A DNA stretch of 64,000 bases from Azolla caroliniana. Taxonomy: Eukaryota; Polypodiophyta. The stretch lies in assembly GCA_043228905.1 (NCBI GenBank), contig JBHGNT010000013.1:5146001-5210000 (forward strand), written 5' to 3'. The notes beneath the pieces are model-generated. The model had not been told where the DNA came from and did not search any database. It was given only the letters and a program-made list of their open reading frames with translations. This document shows, in pieces, positions 43,332 through 53,351 of this stretch; position 1 is the stretch's first letter; each line of letters starts with the position of its first letter. Made by a program: the position numbers and the translations under genes.

Positions 43332-43734
43332 TGTTGACCTCTTCGGATGCCGTTTAACCGAGTGGAGCACGATCGTGTCAAAGTTGCACAAGGGGATTTC
43401 ACCTCGAGCGGTTACGATCACAAGGAACAGAGTACAACCGGCTGGCTTACTCCAAGCGAAAATGATCTATTGTATTACGAGATACAGATAAATACACAAT
43501 GATAACTATTGTATTACTTCCGTCAAAACACTTTACAAATCATCGGATCCTTTTATAGGCATCCGGCAAGGTTACAATCGGTGCGCTTAGGCAACCGACA
43601 TCCGAATCGGTTCGGATCCGGATCGGTACAACTGTACCGAATCCGTCCCTCCGAATAATAATTCTACTATTACTTCCTATTATCCGATCCGATTCCGCCT
43701 TCCCACTTGTCCTTGCTCTTCTGACCGGCCAACA
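43332..43734 (-). repeat. Right LTR of element H
   Basis: 403 bp if it starts at TGTTGACC. Bases 43471-43734 are the near-identical part shared with the left LTR; the TATA box cctataaaagg (minus strand) is near 43550-43560. The inner 139 bp differ from the left copy. Confidence 0.75.
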
Positions 43735-43739
43735 CCGTT

Positions 43740-44282
43740 TAGGCACCTCGCGATGAAAAAGTTCAAGGAACTTTGTACACACGATTTGGAAAGTGGTGGC
43801 CTCTCCTATTTCGAGGCGAGAGTACCATCGTGGGGCCGGTCCATCGAGGGAGAGTGTGAACTCGGCAATCTTTGAGGCATCGATTTCGGCCGGCGTGAGG
43901 CGGTGCGTTGAGTGGTTAGCCTGCCACGTGGATATGGAGGCACGGATGTGTGACTCCGCGTCTGGTCCGTTGGTGTATCATGGGTATGGGTACGGCATGA
44001 TGTCGTACTATGGGTCTTCTGGTAGCACTGGAAAAGGGTTTAGTTCCGGTTGATTGACCTCCGGAGGGCTCGACGGGGGTTTTGGTGGTGAATCAACTCG
44101 CGATCGAGTGTCCGGTGGCGAGGATTGCACTGGACAAGCCTCTGATTGATCAGGAAAGGATTGGTCAGTGACCGCCGAGTCGGAAGTTCCTTCGACTGGC
44201 TCAGGGCATCGGGCGGGTGGCCGAGACCTTGTGGTGCGAGAGGGCGCCGTAACGGCGGCTGGTGGTTACCTTCAACAAAGTT
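43740..44282 (-). pseudogene. Element F gag, N-terminal part
   Basis: Pro/Ser-rich N-terminus (RSRPPARCPEPVEG, PPKPPSSPPEVNQPE) and then a gag core: SHIRASISTWQANHSTHRL, EFTLSLDGPAPRWYSRLE, CTKFLELFHREVPKR. Two stops (after PEDP and PYPYP) break it. It joins the frame at 34605. Confidence 0.82.
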
Positions 44283-44299
44283 CGCTATGCACTCACAGC

Positions 44300-44750
44300 T
44301 GTAACCGGGCGTGACACCTTTGATAGATCTGCGGCTATCGGTATTCAAGGGCGTGGTGCATGAAGGCTCGTAACAGAGGCGTCGAGAGAGAGACAGTGCT
44401 CAGAGAGAAAACACTAACGAGATCTTGGCAGGCGTGGGCGGCGCTCAAATCATAGGTATGAATCAACGCATAGACACATGGAGCAAACTGGGCACAATTC
44501 AGATATATTACTGCAACAGAAAAGATTACAGAACACAGCCTACGGCCGGTGACCTTACAAGATTATCTAATTACGAGGGACTCGGCTAGTGCTTCCACCT
44601 ATATTTTTCTTCTCTCCCTCCTCTCTGAGGTACTGGTCCTTGTTTAAATAACTTTTCCCCTAATACACAGTCGAGCCGTCGGTGGCCCGTGATACTCGGA
44701 CTCGGCGTTTGCTACTTTCCTAATTTTACATTTCTGTCCTCTGGACAACC
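44300..44750 (-). repeat. 5' LTR of element F
   Basis: 451 bp, TGTAACCGG to GGACAACC on the plus strand. The last base pair departs from TG..CA (minus-strand start GGTTGTCC where TGTTGTCC is expected). Target duplication caaaa follows. Confidence 0.85.
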
Positions 44751-44755
44751 CAAAA

Positions 44756-45130
44756 CATGCAATCGAAACAGGTTGTTTTCGGATTGCCAAAATTTAGTGG
44801 CCGGAAGGCCCAAATTTGTGAAGCATGCCAGCTGAGGAAGCAATATCGGCTTCCGTTCCCCATCAAAAGAAACCGGAGCCGTAACAAGCTCGACTTGATA
44901 CATTCAGATGTTTGGAGACCGGCACAAAACGTTAGTCTTGGCGGGAGCCAATATTTCGTCTCCTTCATCGATGACTATAGCAGACACACCTGGATCTATT
45001 CATTGAGAAGAAAAGTGAAGTCTTCGACTGTTTCCAAAGTTACCTACAAAGTCTTGTCGAATGTGAAACAAAGAGAAAGATCAAGTGCCTGTGGTTGGAT
45101 GGCGGAAAAGAATTCTTTTCCGGCCAAGAG
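44756..45130 (+). pseudogene. Element E integrase core, N-terminal half
   Basis: Frame continues MQSKQVVFGLPKFSG, CEACQLRKQYRLPF, LDLIHSDVWRPAQNVSLGG, YFVSFIDDYSRHTWIY with the first catalytic Asp kept. After SLRRK a frame change follows. A WLDGGKEFF remnant of the second Asp motif is readable in another frame before the sequence switches to gypsy fragment I near 45131. Confidence 0.87.
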
Positions 45131-45133
45131 CCC

Positions 45134-45856
45134 CTATTCTCGGAGTTTGGTGAGAACCAACCAGACGTGGTGTCTGTGCTCCTCCCAGTTGGAAGAAAAA
45201 ACTAGGATGTTGACAAGGTAGATGACCACGAAATAATTGAGATACTCTCGAAAAATATCGTTCATCATGTGCTGGAAGACAACGGGAGCATTGGTAAGGC
45301 CGAATGACATCACTTTGTACTCGAAATGTCCATAGCATGTTCGAAAGGTCATTTTCCACTCGTCTCCAGGCTTGATGCGCACCAAATTGTAGGCGCCCCG
45401 AAGGTCGATTTTGGAGAAGATATGTCCATTTCGGAGTCGATCGAGCAGCACTGGAATTTAGGGCAGGGGGTAACGATTACGCATCGTAACTTTGTTGAGA
45501 CCCCGATAATCCACACATAAGCGTAAGGAACCGTCCTTCTTTTTGACAAATAAGATTGGTGCCCCAGTTGGTGATTTGGAGGGTTGAATGAAGCCCTTCG
45601 CGAGATTTTCAGCCAAATATTTGCGGAGAGCCTCAAGTTCAGGTTCAGATAACCCATAAATAGGACCGAATGGGGGATGCTCGCCAGCTTGGAGTTCGAT
45701 TGGGCAATCGTAGGGGCGATGAGCCGGTAACCGATCAGCATTCCGCTTTTCGATGATGTCGGAAAAGTCGCTATATCGGACGGGTAAATTGTTGATAGGA
45801 ACGGTGACGTCCCCCGACACAACGGTCAGTGTAGTGACCAAACCGGACTCGACCAC
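45134..45856 (-). pseudogene. Fragment I reverse transcriptase
   Basis: 45856-45458 carries the RT entry: [55 protein letters not shown]. 45451-45134 continues in another frame: [32 protein letters not shown]. The active site reads [13 protein letters not shown], so the YxDD aspartates are gone. A single frameshift at about 45455 and the lost active site make it inactive. Confidence 0.9.
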
Positions 45857-45953
45857 AACGGAATCAAGAGAGTGTCATGACCTAGCAGGAATTGGCCTTA
45901 CTGGAAAAGTGATGGAGCGGTTACACCAATCCACTGTTGGATTGTGTCTTCAA

Positions 45954-46376
45954 CTAAGATAGCCCTAACACAATCAGATGTCGGGGGGTTGCAATGAGGT
46001 AGAACGTGAGTTCTTCCTGGTGCTCCCCGACTTGAACTACCAACGGAATAGTGGCTTCGATAACCGCCCCCAAAGAGAGAACCCGACCGTTGATTGCTTC
46101 AACAGATATGGGTTGTGATGTGCGGACGGTGGGGATATTATGTGCAGGGACAAACGATTTATCGATAAAGCAAGTAGAGGCTCCAGAATTGAGCAAGGCA
46201 TGAGAATTTATTGAAGTCGAACCAACACAAAGACTTACTTGCAAAGAAAACCCTCCTAATGGTGGAACGGACTTGTAGGAGCATGGAGAAGGTGAGTAAC
46301 GGGAAGCGCCTAGCAGCATGGCTCCTACTATAGCCGAATTTGGTCGTTTTCCTGTTGTTGAGGAACACCTCCACAA
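45954..46376 (-). pseudogene. Fragment I aspartic protease
   Basis: SHALLNSGASTCFIDKSFVP is the gypsy protease site, with NSG in place of DSG. HLIVLGLSWL-like C-terminus follows. Linker and RT continue at 45856 after a stop. Confidence 0.83.
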
Positions 46377-46462
46377 GACGTGTATGATGGAATTGGTGCC
46401 GCGGGCCCCTCACCGGGCAGTGGCGGATGACATGGTCAGGGTTGCCACAAAAGCAAGAGAAA

Positions 46463-46929
46463 AGATAGAAGGAAAAAAACGCATAATAAGGCAGAGAAAG
46501 CAGGGCAGAGAAAAAAGCTCATAACTTCTGCATCTCTTATCCAAATTTCAAAAAAAAAAGATTCATAAGAAAGCTAACAAAGAGAGCTTTCTTTATGATA
46601 AATTTAGAAACATAAAATAGAAATAACGATATGAAAAATGCATCACATAAACTCAAGCATATGTAAAAGAAAAGAAAAGAAAAAAGCAAGAATAACGCAA
46701 CTAGAAACCTATAAATATGAGGGTATTCATAGCAATAGGGGGGAGGATAGATTATCTACAAGAACAAGGGAGAAAGAATAAGAGGGTTATAAGAAGCTTA
46801 GTAGAAGAAAGGGTGAAGAGTATAAGAGTATAAGAGTATTGTATTCTTTTCTTATTAGTATATTGAAGCATTCTTTTTTCCTCCTCCTCTCTTCTCTATC
46901 ATTTTTCTCTATCTCTTCATCAGAAGGCA
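46463..46929. other. A-rich spacer, no gene seen
   Basis: Purine-rich low-complexity sequence (agaaaagaaaag near 46670, tandem agtataagagtataag near 46820). It could be decayed 5' part of the LINE at 46930 or gag-side of fragment I; nothing coding is readable. Confidence 0.45.
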
Positions 46930-48063
46930 TTGGAAAAAATTTGCATGCATACTAAATTAAGTGTCAATAGCTCTAAAACAAAGATTATGCTTGTGAAGAG
47001 CCAAAAAAGAGATAAACCATGCATTATGTACAACAATGAGCCACTTGAATGTGTGGAAAGCTTCAAGTATATTGGCCTTGAAGTTCCTTCAAATCATAGA
47101 TGGAATGAATGTGCTACACGACGCTTAGAGGCGGGTAAGCGAGCATACTATGCATTTGAGAACACATGCAATCTTGGAGATATTAAATGTTGGGTCCTCA
47201 AGAAATATCTTTTCGACACTTTGGTGACACCGGTTCTTCTCTATGGGGTGGAAGTATGGGGCGGTAGCATCCCTAAATCTATGTGGAAAGAGTTTGAAAA
47301 TGTCCAAAAACATTTCCTTACAAAGTTTCTACAAGTTAAGAAACAAAAGCCCTACACCCTCCTCCTCTTTGAGACGGGATCGCTTCCCATTGTGATCATG
47401 GTCATGGAAAGGGTTGTTGAATACATGCTTAAGGTTCAAAAAAGTCCCTCACGTCCACTTCCTAGAATTGCATGGGAAGCAAGCAAAAAGATCCAAAAGA
47501 CGCATAAAAGCAAAATTTTGTGTTCCAGTTGGATGGGATGCGAGACACTTGCTTCATGATGCATCATCAGATTCCTTTGTAAATGAGGCCTTTTTGCAAC
47601 GCCAATGTATCATGACATGGGACAAATGTGGAGGCTCACGCTTCACACATTATGTTACACATGTTGCACCTAACTACAAAACCATATTCTTTGCGGAATG
47701 GGGAAATCGTACACATCAATACATGTTAGAGCCCATACCGTTATCTGCCATTCGAACCATTGCTTCCATGCGACTTAGCTCACATGCATTGAGATGTGAG
47801 ACAAGGCGTTGGGGCACAAGTGATGACAGTGGTCAGCTATGCACACTTTGCCCTAAACAAGTTCGTGAGTCTGAGTATCACACTTTGATACAATGCTCTG
47901 CCTTTGATCATATTCGACCATGCTTTCCACATCTCTTCGACCGAGCCCAATCCTTGCATGAATTCCTCTCACAACCACAATGTGCACTCTCGATTGCAAC
48001 ATTCATTGGTAAAGTTCTTGAACATCAAGAGTCACTACTCACTTTCACGCGTATCATGTGAAA
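46930..48063 (+). pseudogene. Non-LTR (LINE-type) reverse transcriptase, C-terminal part
   Basis: The first frame (46930-47559) shows the end of a LINE RT: SVNSSKTKIMLVKS, ESFKYIGLEVPSNHRWNECA, VTPVLLYGVEVWG. The second (to 48061) has CETRRWGTSDDSGQLCTLCP then HTLIQCSAF, the zinc-ribbon-like domain at the C-terminus of many plant LINE proteins. The frame changes near 47510-47518 in an AAAATTTT run. The catalytic RT palm and the endonuclease are absent, as in a 5'-truncated LINE copy, and no poly(A) tail was seen. Confidence 0.83.
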
Positions 48064-48074
48064 TGTAACATTTT

Positions 48075-48473
48075 TGGTCTCATAGGTCATATTTCACCTC
48101 CGAAGACGATAATATAATCTATCTATCTATCTCTCCTCTTCTCTCTGCAATTCATAGCTACGAAAACTCTAATCCGCATCACAAGCATAAAGTTTGCCCT
48201 AGGTGTATTTATACTTATACATCGTATGGGCTATTTACAAATGTAGCCTCTACTACTATCATTCCAATTATTATAGCAATATCAATAGCAGTTAATCCGT
48301 CGAATGGATGACTAGTCGACTCCTATGTCGAATATCCAGTTGGCCCAACTACTCGGCCATGTCTTTGACTTGGATCACTTGCTATCAACTCTCCTAGTCG
48401 ACTTTCCATGTCAAGTCTCTCTCAGTCGACTCTCTGTGTCTTCGATTGTTGATACTCAGCTCGACTAGTCGGC
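48075..48473 (-). repeat. Solo LTR K, left part
   Basis: With 55587-55683 it makes a 496-bp LTR, TGGTCTCATAGG to TTCAACA on the plus strand, flanked by atttt (48070-48074 and 55684-55688). Minus-strand tataaatacacctagggcaa recalls the TATA part of the D LTR. The (atct)n tract at 48120-48133 and repeated gtcgac words lie inside. The AT-only target duplication is weak evidence by itself. Confidence 0.6.
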
Positions 48474-48947
48474 TGTTAAGAGTCTATTACTAATCAATAG
48501 ACCAAATCAAGTAAAAAGGAAGAAAATAGATTGGATAGAAGAACCCGTTCCACCCGACCACTCCCGAGCTATGATCTAGACATAGCCAACCTACCACCGA
48601 CGTCCCATACCGCCAGATATTAGGATGACTAATACCTTGGAAGAGATAAACACGATCGTCGAGACGAAAGCCTAGCCCGCACCACCGGTGTCTACGACAG
48701 CAGCCTTCCGACGTGATGATCCCTATGAGGGTAGCTAAGCCTCATATTTATACCTTTTCCTAGGCCCCTTGAATAGATGTGCCTTTCTAAAAGGCTCTCT
48801 ATTCATTGGTTGTCTAAATCATGATAGTGCATGCACATATCATTCATTCTATCCAATCATTAGTCCCCTTTTTAATAATAGTGAACATACCCTTCACTAA
48901 TGTAAATATTAGTGACCTACCCTCACCAACGTTATGTGTACATAACA
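48474..48947 (-). repeat. 3' LTR of element J
   Basis: 474 bp, differing from the right copy at ccactccc/ccaccccc and gccagat/gccggat. A minus-strand TATA-like ggtataaatatgagg lies near 48748. Confidence 0.97.
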
Positions 48948-48961
48948 TACTCCCCTACTTC
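48948..48961 (-). other. Polypurine tract of element J
   Basis: gaagtaggggagta on the minus strand, abutting the LTR start TGTTATG. Confidence 0.85.
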
Positions 48962-49503
48962 AAAAGATTGCACTCTTGCAATATAAAGTGAGGAAATTGT
49001 GCCTTAAGCGAATGCTCGCGTTCCCATGTGGCATCATCAATAGGTTTATCCATCCATTTGATCTTGAATAGCCGAATCTCTTTAGAACGTAAACGTTTAG
49101 TACGAGAATCAAGAATTCGTTCAGGAACATGAGGTTTGTAAGAAAAATCCTCTAATGTTACAAGATCTTGGATTGTGATGGTGTTATCACCAGAGCCTAA
49201 AAATGGTTTTAGACGACTGACGTGAAAAACAGGATGAATACCAACGTTACGAGGTAAGGCAAGGTGATAAGCAGATGACCCAACTCGCTTAAGGATTTCA
49301 AATGGGCCACAATATCGTGGGGCTAACTTAGCGCACTTGCCCGTAGATAATGACGTAGAATCAGTCGGGACACGCAAAAAAACTTTTTGACCAATAGTAA
49401 ATGCACGAGGACGTCTATCCTGATCAGCATAAAATCGAGCACGATCTTGAGCTGTCTTGACATTTTCTTTGGCAATATGCAACATTTGGTTCATGTCTTG
49501 CAA
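48955..49503 (-). pseudogene. Element J integrase C-terminus and chromodomain
   Basis: Frame-shifted end of the polyprotein. It has GQKVFLRVPTDS, LAPRYCGPFEILKRVGSSAY and HPVFHVSRLKPF, the GPF/Y-type module of chromoviral integrases. It is followed by a chromodomain: PERILDSRTKRLRSKEIRLF, KIKWMDKPIDDATWE. Ends at the polypurine tract. The upstream frame VDVTIHRDTLDSTRNFLQ (49556-49504) shows that a single base lost near 49557 separates it from the rest. Confidence 0.92.
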
Positions 49504-49520
49504 AAAATTGCGTGTACTGT

Positions 49521-52500
49521 CTAATGTATCACGATGAATCGTGACATCAACTGGGGCTGAAAACCATACATCAACATAAAAGGACTATATCCAGTGGATG
49601 TATGTTTAGAGCTATTATAAGCAAATTCTAAGATAGGAAGGTATTGCTCCCACTTAGAAGGGGTTTTTGCTACATAAGCTCGAAGCATGTCCTCAATAAT
49701 TTGATTAACTCGTTCAGTTTGTCCATCAGACTGAGGATGATCTGCGGAACTCATGGTCAACGTAGTTTCTAGTTTCTTAAAGACCTGAGTCCAAAAGTCA
49801 CTAGTAAACTTGGAATCTCGATCACTAACAATATCCATCGGCAATCCATAAAAACGAAATAACTCATCAACAAATTGATAAGCCAACTGTTGAGCGGTTA
49901 CCGTGGTTTTTGTAGGAATAAATCTAGCTAATTTTGTTAGCCTGTCAACGACAACCCATATGGCATCATGACCCCTCTGTGTACGAGGTAAACTAACAAT
50001 AAAATCCATCGAGATACTTTCCCATTTATTGTTGGGAATATCTAAGGGATGTAAAAGACCAGCAGCTTTAAGTCGTTCCGACTTATTAATCTGACATTGT
50101 AAGCATTGAGTTACGTATTTATGCACGTCAGAGCGCATCTTAGGCCAGAAAAAAGTACACGAGATGAGAACGAGTGTGCGTTGTATTCCAGGATGACCAA
50201 CAGATGGTGCATCATGACATTCATGAAAAATTTTCTGTTTAACATTTGGTAAATCTGGAACACAGACCTTTCCACTACGGTAGAGCAAACCGTTTGTAAT
50301 GTGAAAGGTCGCCTTCGAGGGTAGGGTGCTAGTATCGGCATCTAAACCAGATTCGGCTTTCGTCCAGTATTTTGAGAAATAACTGTCATCAAGGTATTTC
50401 CCTCGAAGGTGATCTAAAAGATCAGATTTTATTTCCGTGAAGCTAAGCATGCTAACTTCTTTAATGCGACTAAGAGCATCAGCAACGGTGTTCATAGAAC
50501 CCTTGCGATATCGTATGGAAAAATCAAAATCTTGCATAAGGTCAGCCCAACGGCCTTTACGACCAACAAGATCGGGCTGGTCACAAAAATACTTTAATGA
50601 TTGATGGTCTGTTGTAACCACAAATTTATTTCCATAGAGATAGTGCCTCCATGTTTTAAGTGCGTGTATCACCGCAAACAACTCTTTCTCTTGAACCGAA
50701 TACCGAGATTGAGCAGCATCAAGCTTCTTACTTTCAAAAGCGATAGGGTGACCACCTTGATAAAGAACGGCACCAATAGCATAATCACTAGCATCGGTTT
50801 CAATTGAGAAAGGCTTAGAAGGGTCTGGTAATAGAAGAGTGGGACCCTGACACACATGCTCCTTGAGTGTCTCAAATGATTTGTCGAGTTGTTCATTCCA
50901 TGAAATTGGTTTGACAGACTTACGTGGATGACCTTTTAAAAGGTCAGTTAATGGCGTAGTCAATTTGGAATAGTTACGAATTGATTTTCGTAAAAATCCA
51001 ACAAACCCTAAGAATGATCTAAGTTCACGAATATTACGAAGAATGGGCCAAAGTTTAACCTTTTCAATACGAGAAGGTTCAATTTCAACGCCATTTTCTG
51101 TAATTAAATGACCTAGGTACACAATAGATTTTTGGAAGAAGTCACATTTTGAATGTTTTGCATAGAAAGAGTTGTCACGCAACTTTCGCAAAACAAATCG
51201 AACATGTTGAACATGATCTTGCAAGGTACGGCTATATATCAAAATATCATCCAAGAAGACGACAACAAAATCACCGAGTTGATCTCGGAAAACATCATTC
51301 ATCGCTTGTTGGAATGTGGCTGGAGCATTAGTTAACCCAAACGGCATGACTAAAAACTCATAATGGCCATAGCGCGTACGAAAAGCGGTTTTAGGAATAT
51401 CATCCTCGGCGATGCGAATCTGATGATAACCAGTTCGTAAGTCAATTTTCGTAAAATATCGAGCCCCGTGCAAACGATCAATCAAATCATCGGCACGAGG
51501 TAATGGATATGCATTCTTAATTGTCATTTTATTCAAACGGCGATAATTGATACACATTCGCCACGAACCTTCCTTCTTCTTGACTAATAGAACTGGCACA
51601 CCCCAAGGTGATTTACTATACCTAATGTGGCCCATACTCAAGTATTCCTTAAGTTGTTTAGCGATCTCATCCTCTTCTAATCGACTAAGTCGGTAAGGTG
51701 GAATGCTCACAGGAGCAGCCCCAGGGATGAGTTCAATTTGATGGTCCACATTACGTTTAGGTGGTAAAGTAAGCGGTAATTCAGTAGGAAACACATCTTG
51801 AAAATCCTCTAAAATAGAGTCGAGTAATCGTTGCTCAAAATGTGGTAATTGTGTGGCGTCAATATTAAAATAATAAAATTGAACCGCAGGATCAATTACA
51901 CACGAATAAATTAATGAACTAGAATACTCACTTAAAGATTTAGAAGACACAAGTGAATGAGAAGGAAGTTTGGAACATTGAATAAAATGTTTACAATTAT
52001 TAAGTTCAAATGTGATTGAGTGATTAACCCAATCAATGGACAAAGAAGGGTTTTTATTAAAAAACCAAGGATATCCTAAAATGACATCTGCGGATTGTAA
52101 TTTCATAACATGAAAGTCAAGCTTCTCCAAATAAGTATCTATTTGAATTGGCAGTTGACAAACAATGCCACTGATGTATTGAACGTTTCCATTTGCCATG
52201 TGAACTTGATAGATATGATCACTTGCGTTTATGTGGAGCTCCATTTGCTGCACAAAGTGATCATTAAGAAAATTGTGAGAACTACCGGAATCAAACAAGA
52301 AATGTGCTTGTGTTCCATTGATATATCCGACTGCTCGGAGTAAATCATTAGGTCCAAGTAAATGTGAAGGAAAAGTGCATTCACATAAACTTAAGTGATT
52401 GGTATGAACTTCAACAATATCAAAAGACTCACCTGTGTGACTCGTAGATTTGTCTTGAGGAGGGGTGTTCATTGACTTCCTCTCAAGACGACGACAGGTA

Positions 52501-53351
52501 TCCTTTGTGTGGCCCCGCTTCTTGCAATATGCACAGAAGAGGTTCGTTTTCTTTGAGTCGCGGTCAAGAGTGTCACTGGATTGCTTACGTTTCCCAATGA
52601 ACTTGACATTCGGAGTTTTGGCGAACTCAGGTTTATTGTGGTCTTTCTTGGAAGCCCTATGGTATCGCAGCACAATGTTGACGGCTTCCTCGAAAGTTGT
52701 GGGGTCCTTGTCATGGACAATCCAATGATAATCCCCATTGGGAATACCATTCAAAAAACAAGCGACAAACCATTTCTCACCCGTAAGTCCCGATTTTTGG
52801 ATCTGGGTCCGAGCGTGATGCACATAATCCTCGAGAGAGGTAAATGGCTTACTAGACAATGTGAGCAAGTGTTGCGCTTGTTCGGTTTGAGAAGGTGGCT
52901 GCAAGAATTGTTTCTTAAAAACATCAACGAAACCTTCCCAAGTTGTGGGTAAGTTTTTTGCGGTCCTTAGGCCACGCCACCAAGCAGCAGCTCGGCCACC
53001 TAACTCACGACCGACATAACCAATTTTTACTGCATCGGGCTTGGGATGAAGCTCAAAGTGAGACTCCCAACGACCAAGCCAAGTGCTAATGGCCTCCTCG
53101 GTTCTTTCTTTCTTATCTCCCTTGAAAGGCGTGACTACGAAGGAAGGTTCACCTTCTTTCTTGGACTCAATAGTTAATTCTTGGAATTTCTTTTCCAATG
53201 CCATATTGGCCTGTCTCATTTCGGCCAATTGATTTAAGGTAGTAGTGAGCAATTGCTCAATAGTGATCTCAGCTTGTGTGCGAGATGCGGATTGGGGTTG
53301 AGAGGTCTCATTCGGAGAGATCGTTCCAACTGCGTTCAAAACTTGTTCCAT
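49521..53351 (-). CDS. Element J gag-pol, to integrase core
   Basis: 1,276 codons. Gag core with AAAWWRGLRTAKNLPTTWEG (about 120-140), knuckle CAYCKKRGHTKDTC (about 270), protease FLFDSGSSHNFL (about 351), RT with FLVMPFGLTNAPATFQQAM and active site VVVFLDDILIYS (about 697), RNase H ETDASDYAIGAVLY (about 850) and DALSRI, integrase zinc part HECHDAPSVGHPG..CLQCQ, and core SMDFIVSLPRTQ, VSDRDSKFTSDFW, HPQSDGQTERVNQ with D, D and E intact. It runs into a stop at 49521 after a one-base shift; the true protein continues as 49503-48955. Only this shift stands between the copy and a complete polyprotein. Confidence 0.95.
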   Translation of the reverse strand: MEQVLNAVGTISPNETSQPQSASRTQAEITIEQLLTTTLNQLAEMRQANMALEKKFQELTIESKKEGEPSFVVTPFKGDKKERTEEAISTWLGRWESHFELHPKPDAVKIGYVGRELGGRAAAWWRGLRTAKNLPTTWEGFVDVFKKQFLQPPSQTEQAQHLLTLSSKPFTSLEDYVHHARTQIQKSGLTGEKWFVACFLNGIPNGDYHWIVHDKDPTTFEEAVNIVLRYHRASKKDHNKPEFAKTPNVKFIGKRKQSSDTLDRDSKKTNLFCAYCKKRGHTKDTCRRLERKSMNTPPQDKSTSHTGESFDIVEVHTNHLSLCECTFPSHLLGPNDLLRAVGYINGTQAHFLFDSGSSHNFLNDHFVQQMELHINASDHIYQVHMANGNVQYISGIVCQLPIQIDTYLEKLDFHVMKLQSADVILGYPWFFNKNPSLSIDWVNHSITFELNNCKHFIQCSKLPSHSLVSSKSLSEYSSSLIYSCVIDPAVQFYYFNIDATQLPHFEQRLLDSILEDFQDVFPTELPLTLPPKRNVDHQIELIPGAAPVSIPPYRLSRLEEDEIAKQLKEYLSMGHIRYSKSPWGVPVLLVKKKEGSWRMCINYRRLNKMTIKNAYPLPRADDLIDRLHGARYFTKIDLRTGYHQIRIAEDDIPKTAFRTRYGHYEFLVMPFGLTNAPATFQQAMNDVFRDQLGDFVVVFLDDILIYSRTLQDHVQHVRFVLRKLRDNSFYAKHSKCDFFQKSIVYLGHLITENGVEIEPSRIEKVKLWPILRNIRELRSFLGFVGFLRKSIRNYSKLTTPLTDLLKGHPRKSVKPISWNEQLDKSFETLKEHVCQGPTLLLPDPSKPFSIETDASDYAIGAVLYQGGHPIAFESKKLDAAQSRYSVQEKELFAVIHALKTWRHYLYGNKFVVTTDHQSLKYFCDQPDLVGRKGRWADLMQDFDFSIRYRKGSMNTVADALSRIKEVSMLSFTEIKSDLLDHLRGKYLDDSYFSKYWTKAESGLDADTSTLPSKATFHITNGLLYRSGKVCVPDLPNVKQKIFHECHDAPSVGHPGIQRTLVLISCTFFWPKMRSDVHKYVTQCLQCQINKSERLKAAGLLHPLDIPNNKWESISMDFIVSLPRTQRGHDAIWVVVDRLTKLARFIPTKTTVTAQQLAYQFVDELFRFYGLPMDIVSDRDSKFTSDFWTQVFKKLETTLTMSSADHPQSDGQTERVNQIIEDMLRAYVAKTPSKWEQYLPILEFAYNSSKHTSTGYSPFMLMYGFQPQLMSRFIVIH

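Larger units (their letters stand above)
34611..43734 (-). mobile_element. Element H: LTR unit carrying a zinc-knuckle/coiled-coil ORF and copia G
   Basis: H begins TGTTGTCTG and ends GGCCAACA, with target duplication ccgtt (34606-34610 and 43735-43739). The F gag frame rejoins exactly across it (HREVPKR then ELLWQFF). Between its LTRs lie, from the right on the minus strand, a leader, the G gag-pol with its 3' LTR, and a large minus-strand frame (38398-35047). A good TATA box in the LTR (cctataaaagg on the minus strand) and both frames argue for minus orientation. A TGGCACGCCC word two bases after the left LTR would instead fit a plus-strand primer site. Orientation is therefore probable, not certain. 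Confidence 0.8.
33157..44750 (-). mobile_element. Element F, gag-bearing LTR element without pol, host of H
   Basis: Target duplication caaaa lies at 33152-33156 and 44751-44755. After removal of H (9.1 kb) F is about 2.5 kb: a 5' LTR on the right, a gag frame on the minus strand, and a shortened 3' LTR on the left. No protease, RT or integrase is present. Either it is a gag-only element or pol was lost in the same deletion that removed the U3 start of the left LTR. Gag motifs (three CCHC knuckles, TTxSK word) match those of H, so F and H are related. Confidence 0.85.
30910..45130 (+). mobile_element. Copia element E, interrupted by F and truncated at 3' end
   Basis: E starts TGTTGAGCAAACAAGC in the RNase H of A. 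This beginning resembles the LTR starts of B and C. The primer-binding site is at 32262. Gag to GAG-pre-integrase lies at 32366-33156 and resumes at 44756-45130 with the integrase core. The join is exact across F: the codons for RLQNMQSK continue over a caaaa target duplication. The 3' half is missing because gypsy fragment I takes over at about 45131. The LTR start is an inference; the rest is well supported. Confidence 0.75.
45131..46462 (-). mobile_element. Ty3/gypsy fragment I: zinc knuckle, protease and RT part
   Basis: No LTRs. On the minus strand it starts in a gag zinc knuckle (CFCGNPDHVIRHC, one residue short of the usual spacing), passes a protease and stops inside RT at TKLRE. Its RT end coincides with the break in element E, so a deletion or template switch joined the two. 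5' and 3' parts are missing. Confidence 0.87.

Noticed and set aside
49200-49520. Programmed frameshift joining gag-pol and chromodomain in J
   Set aside because: The change lies within integrase, not between gag and pol, and no slippery heptamer is visible; a one-base deletion is simpler.
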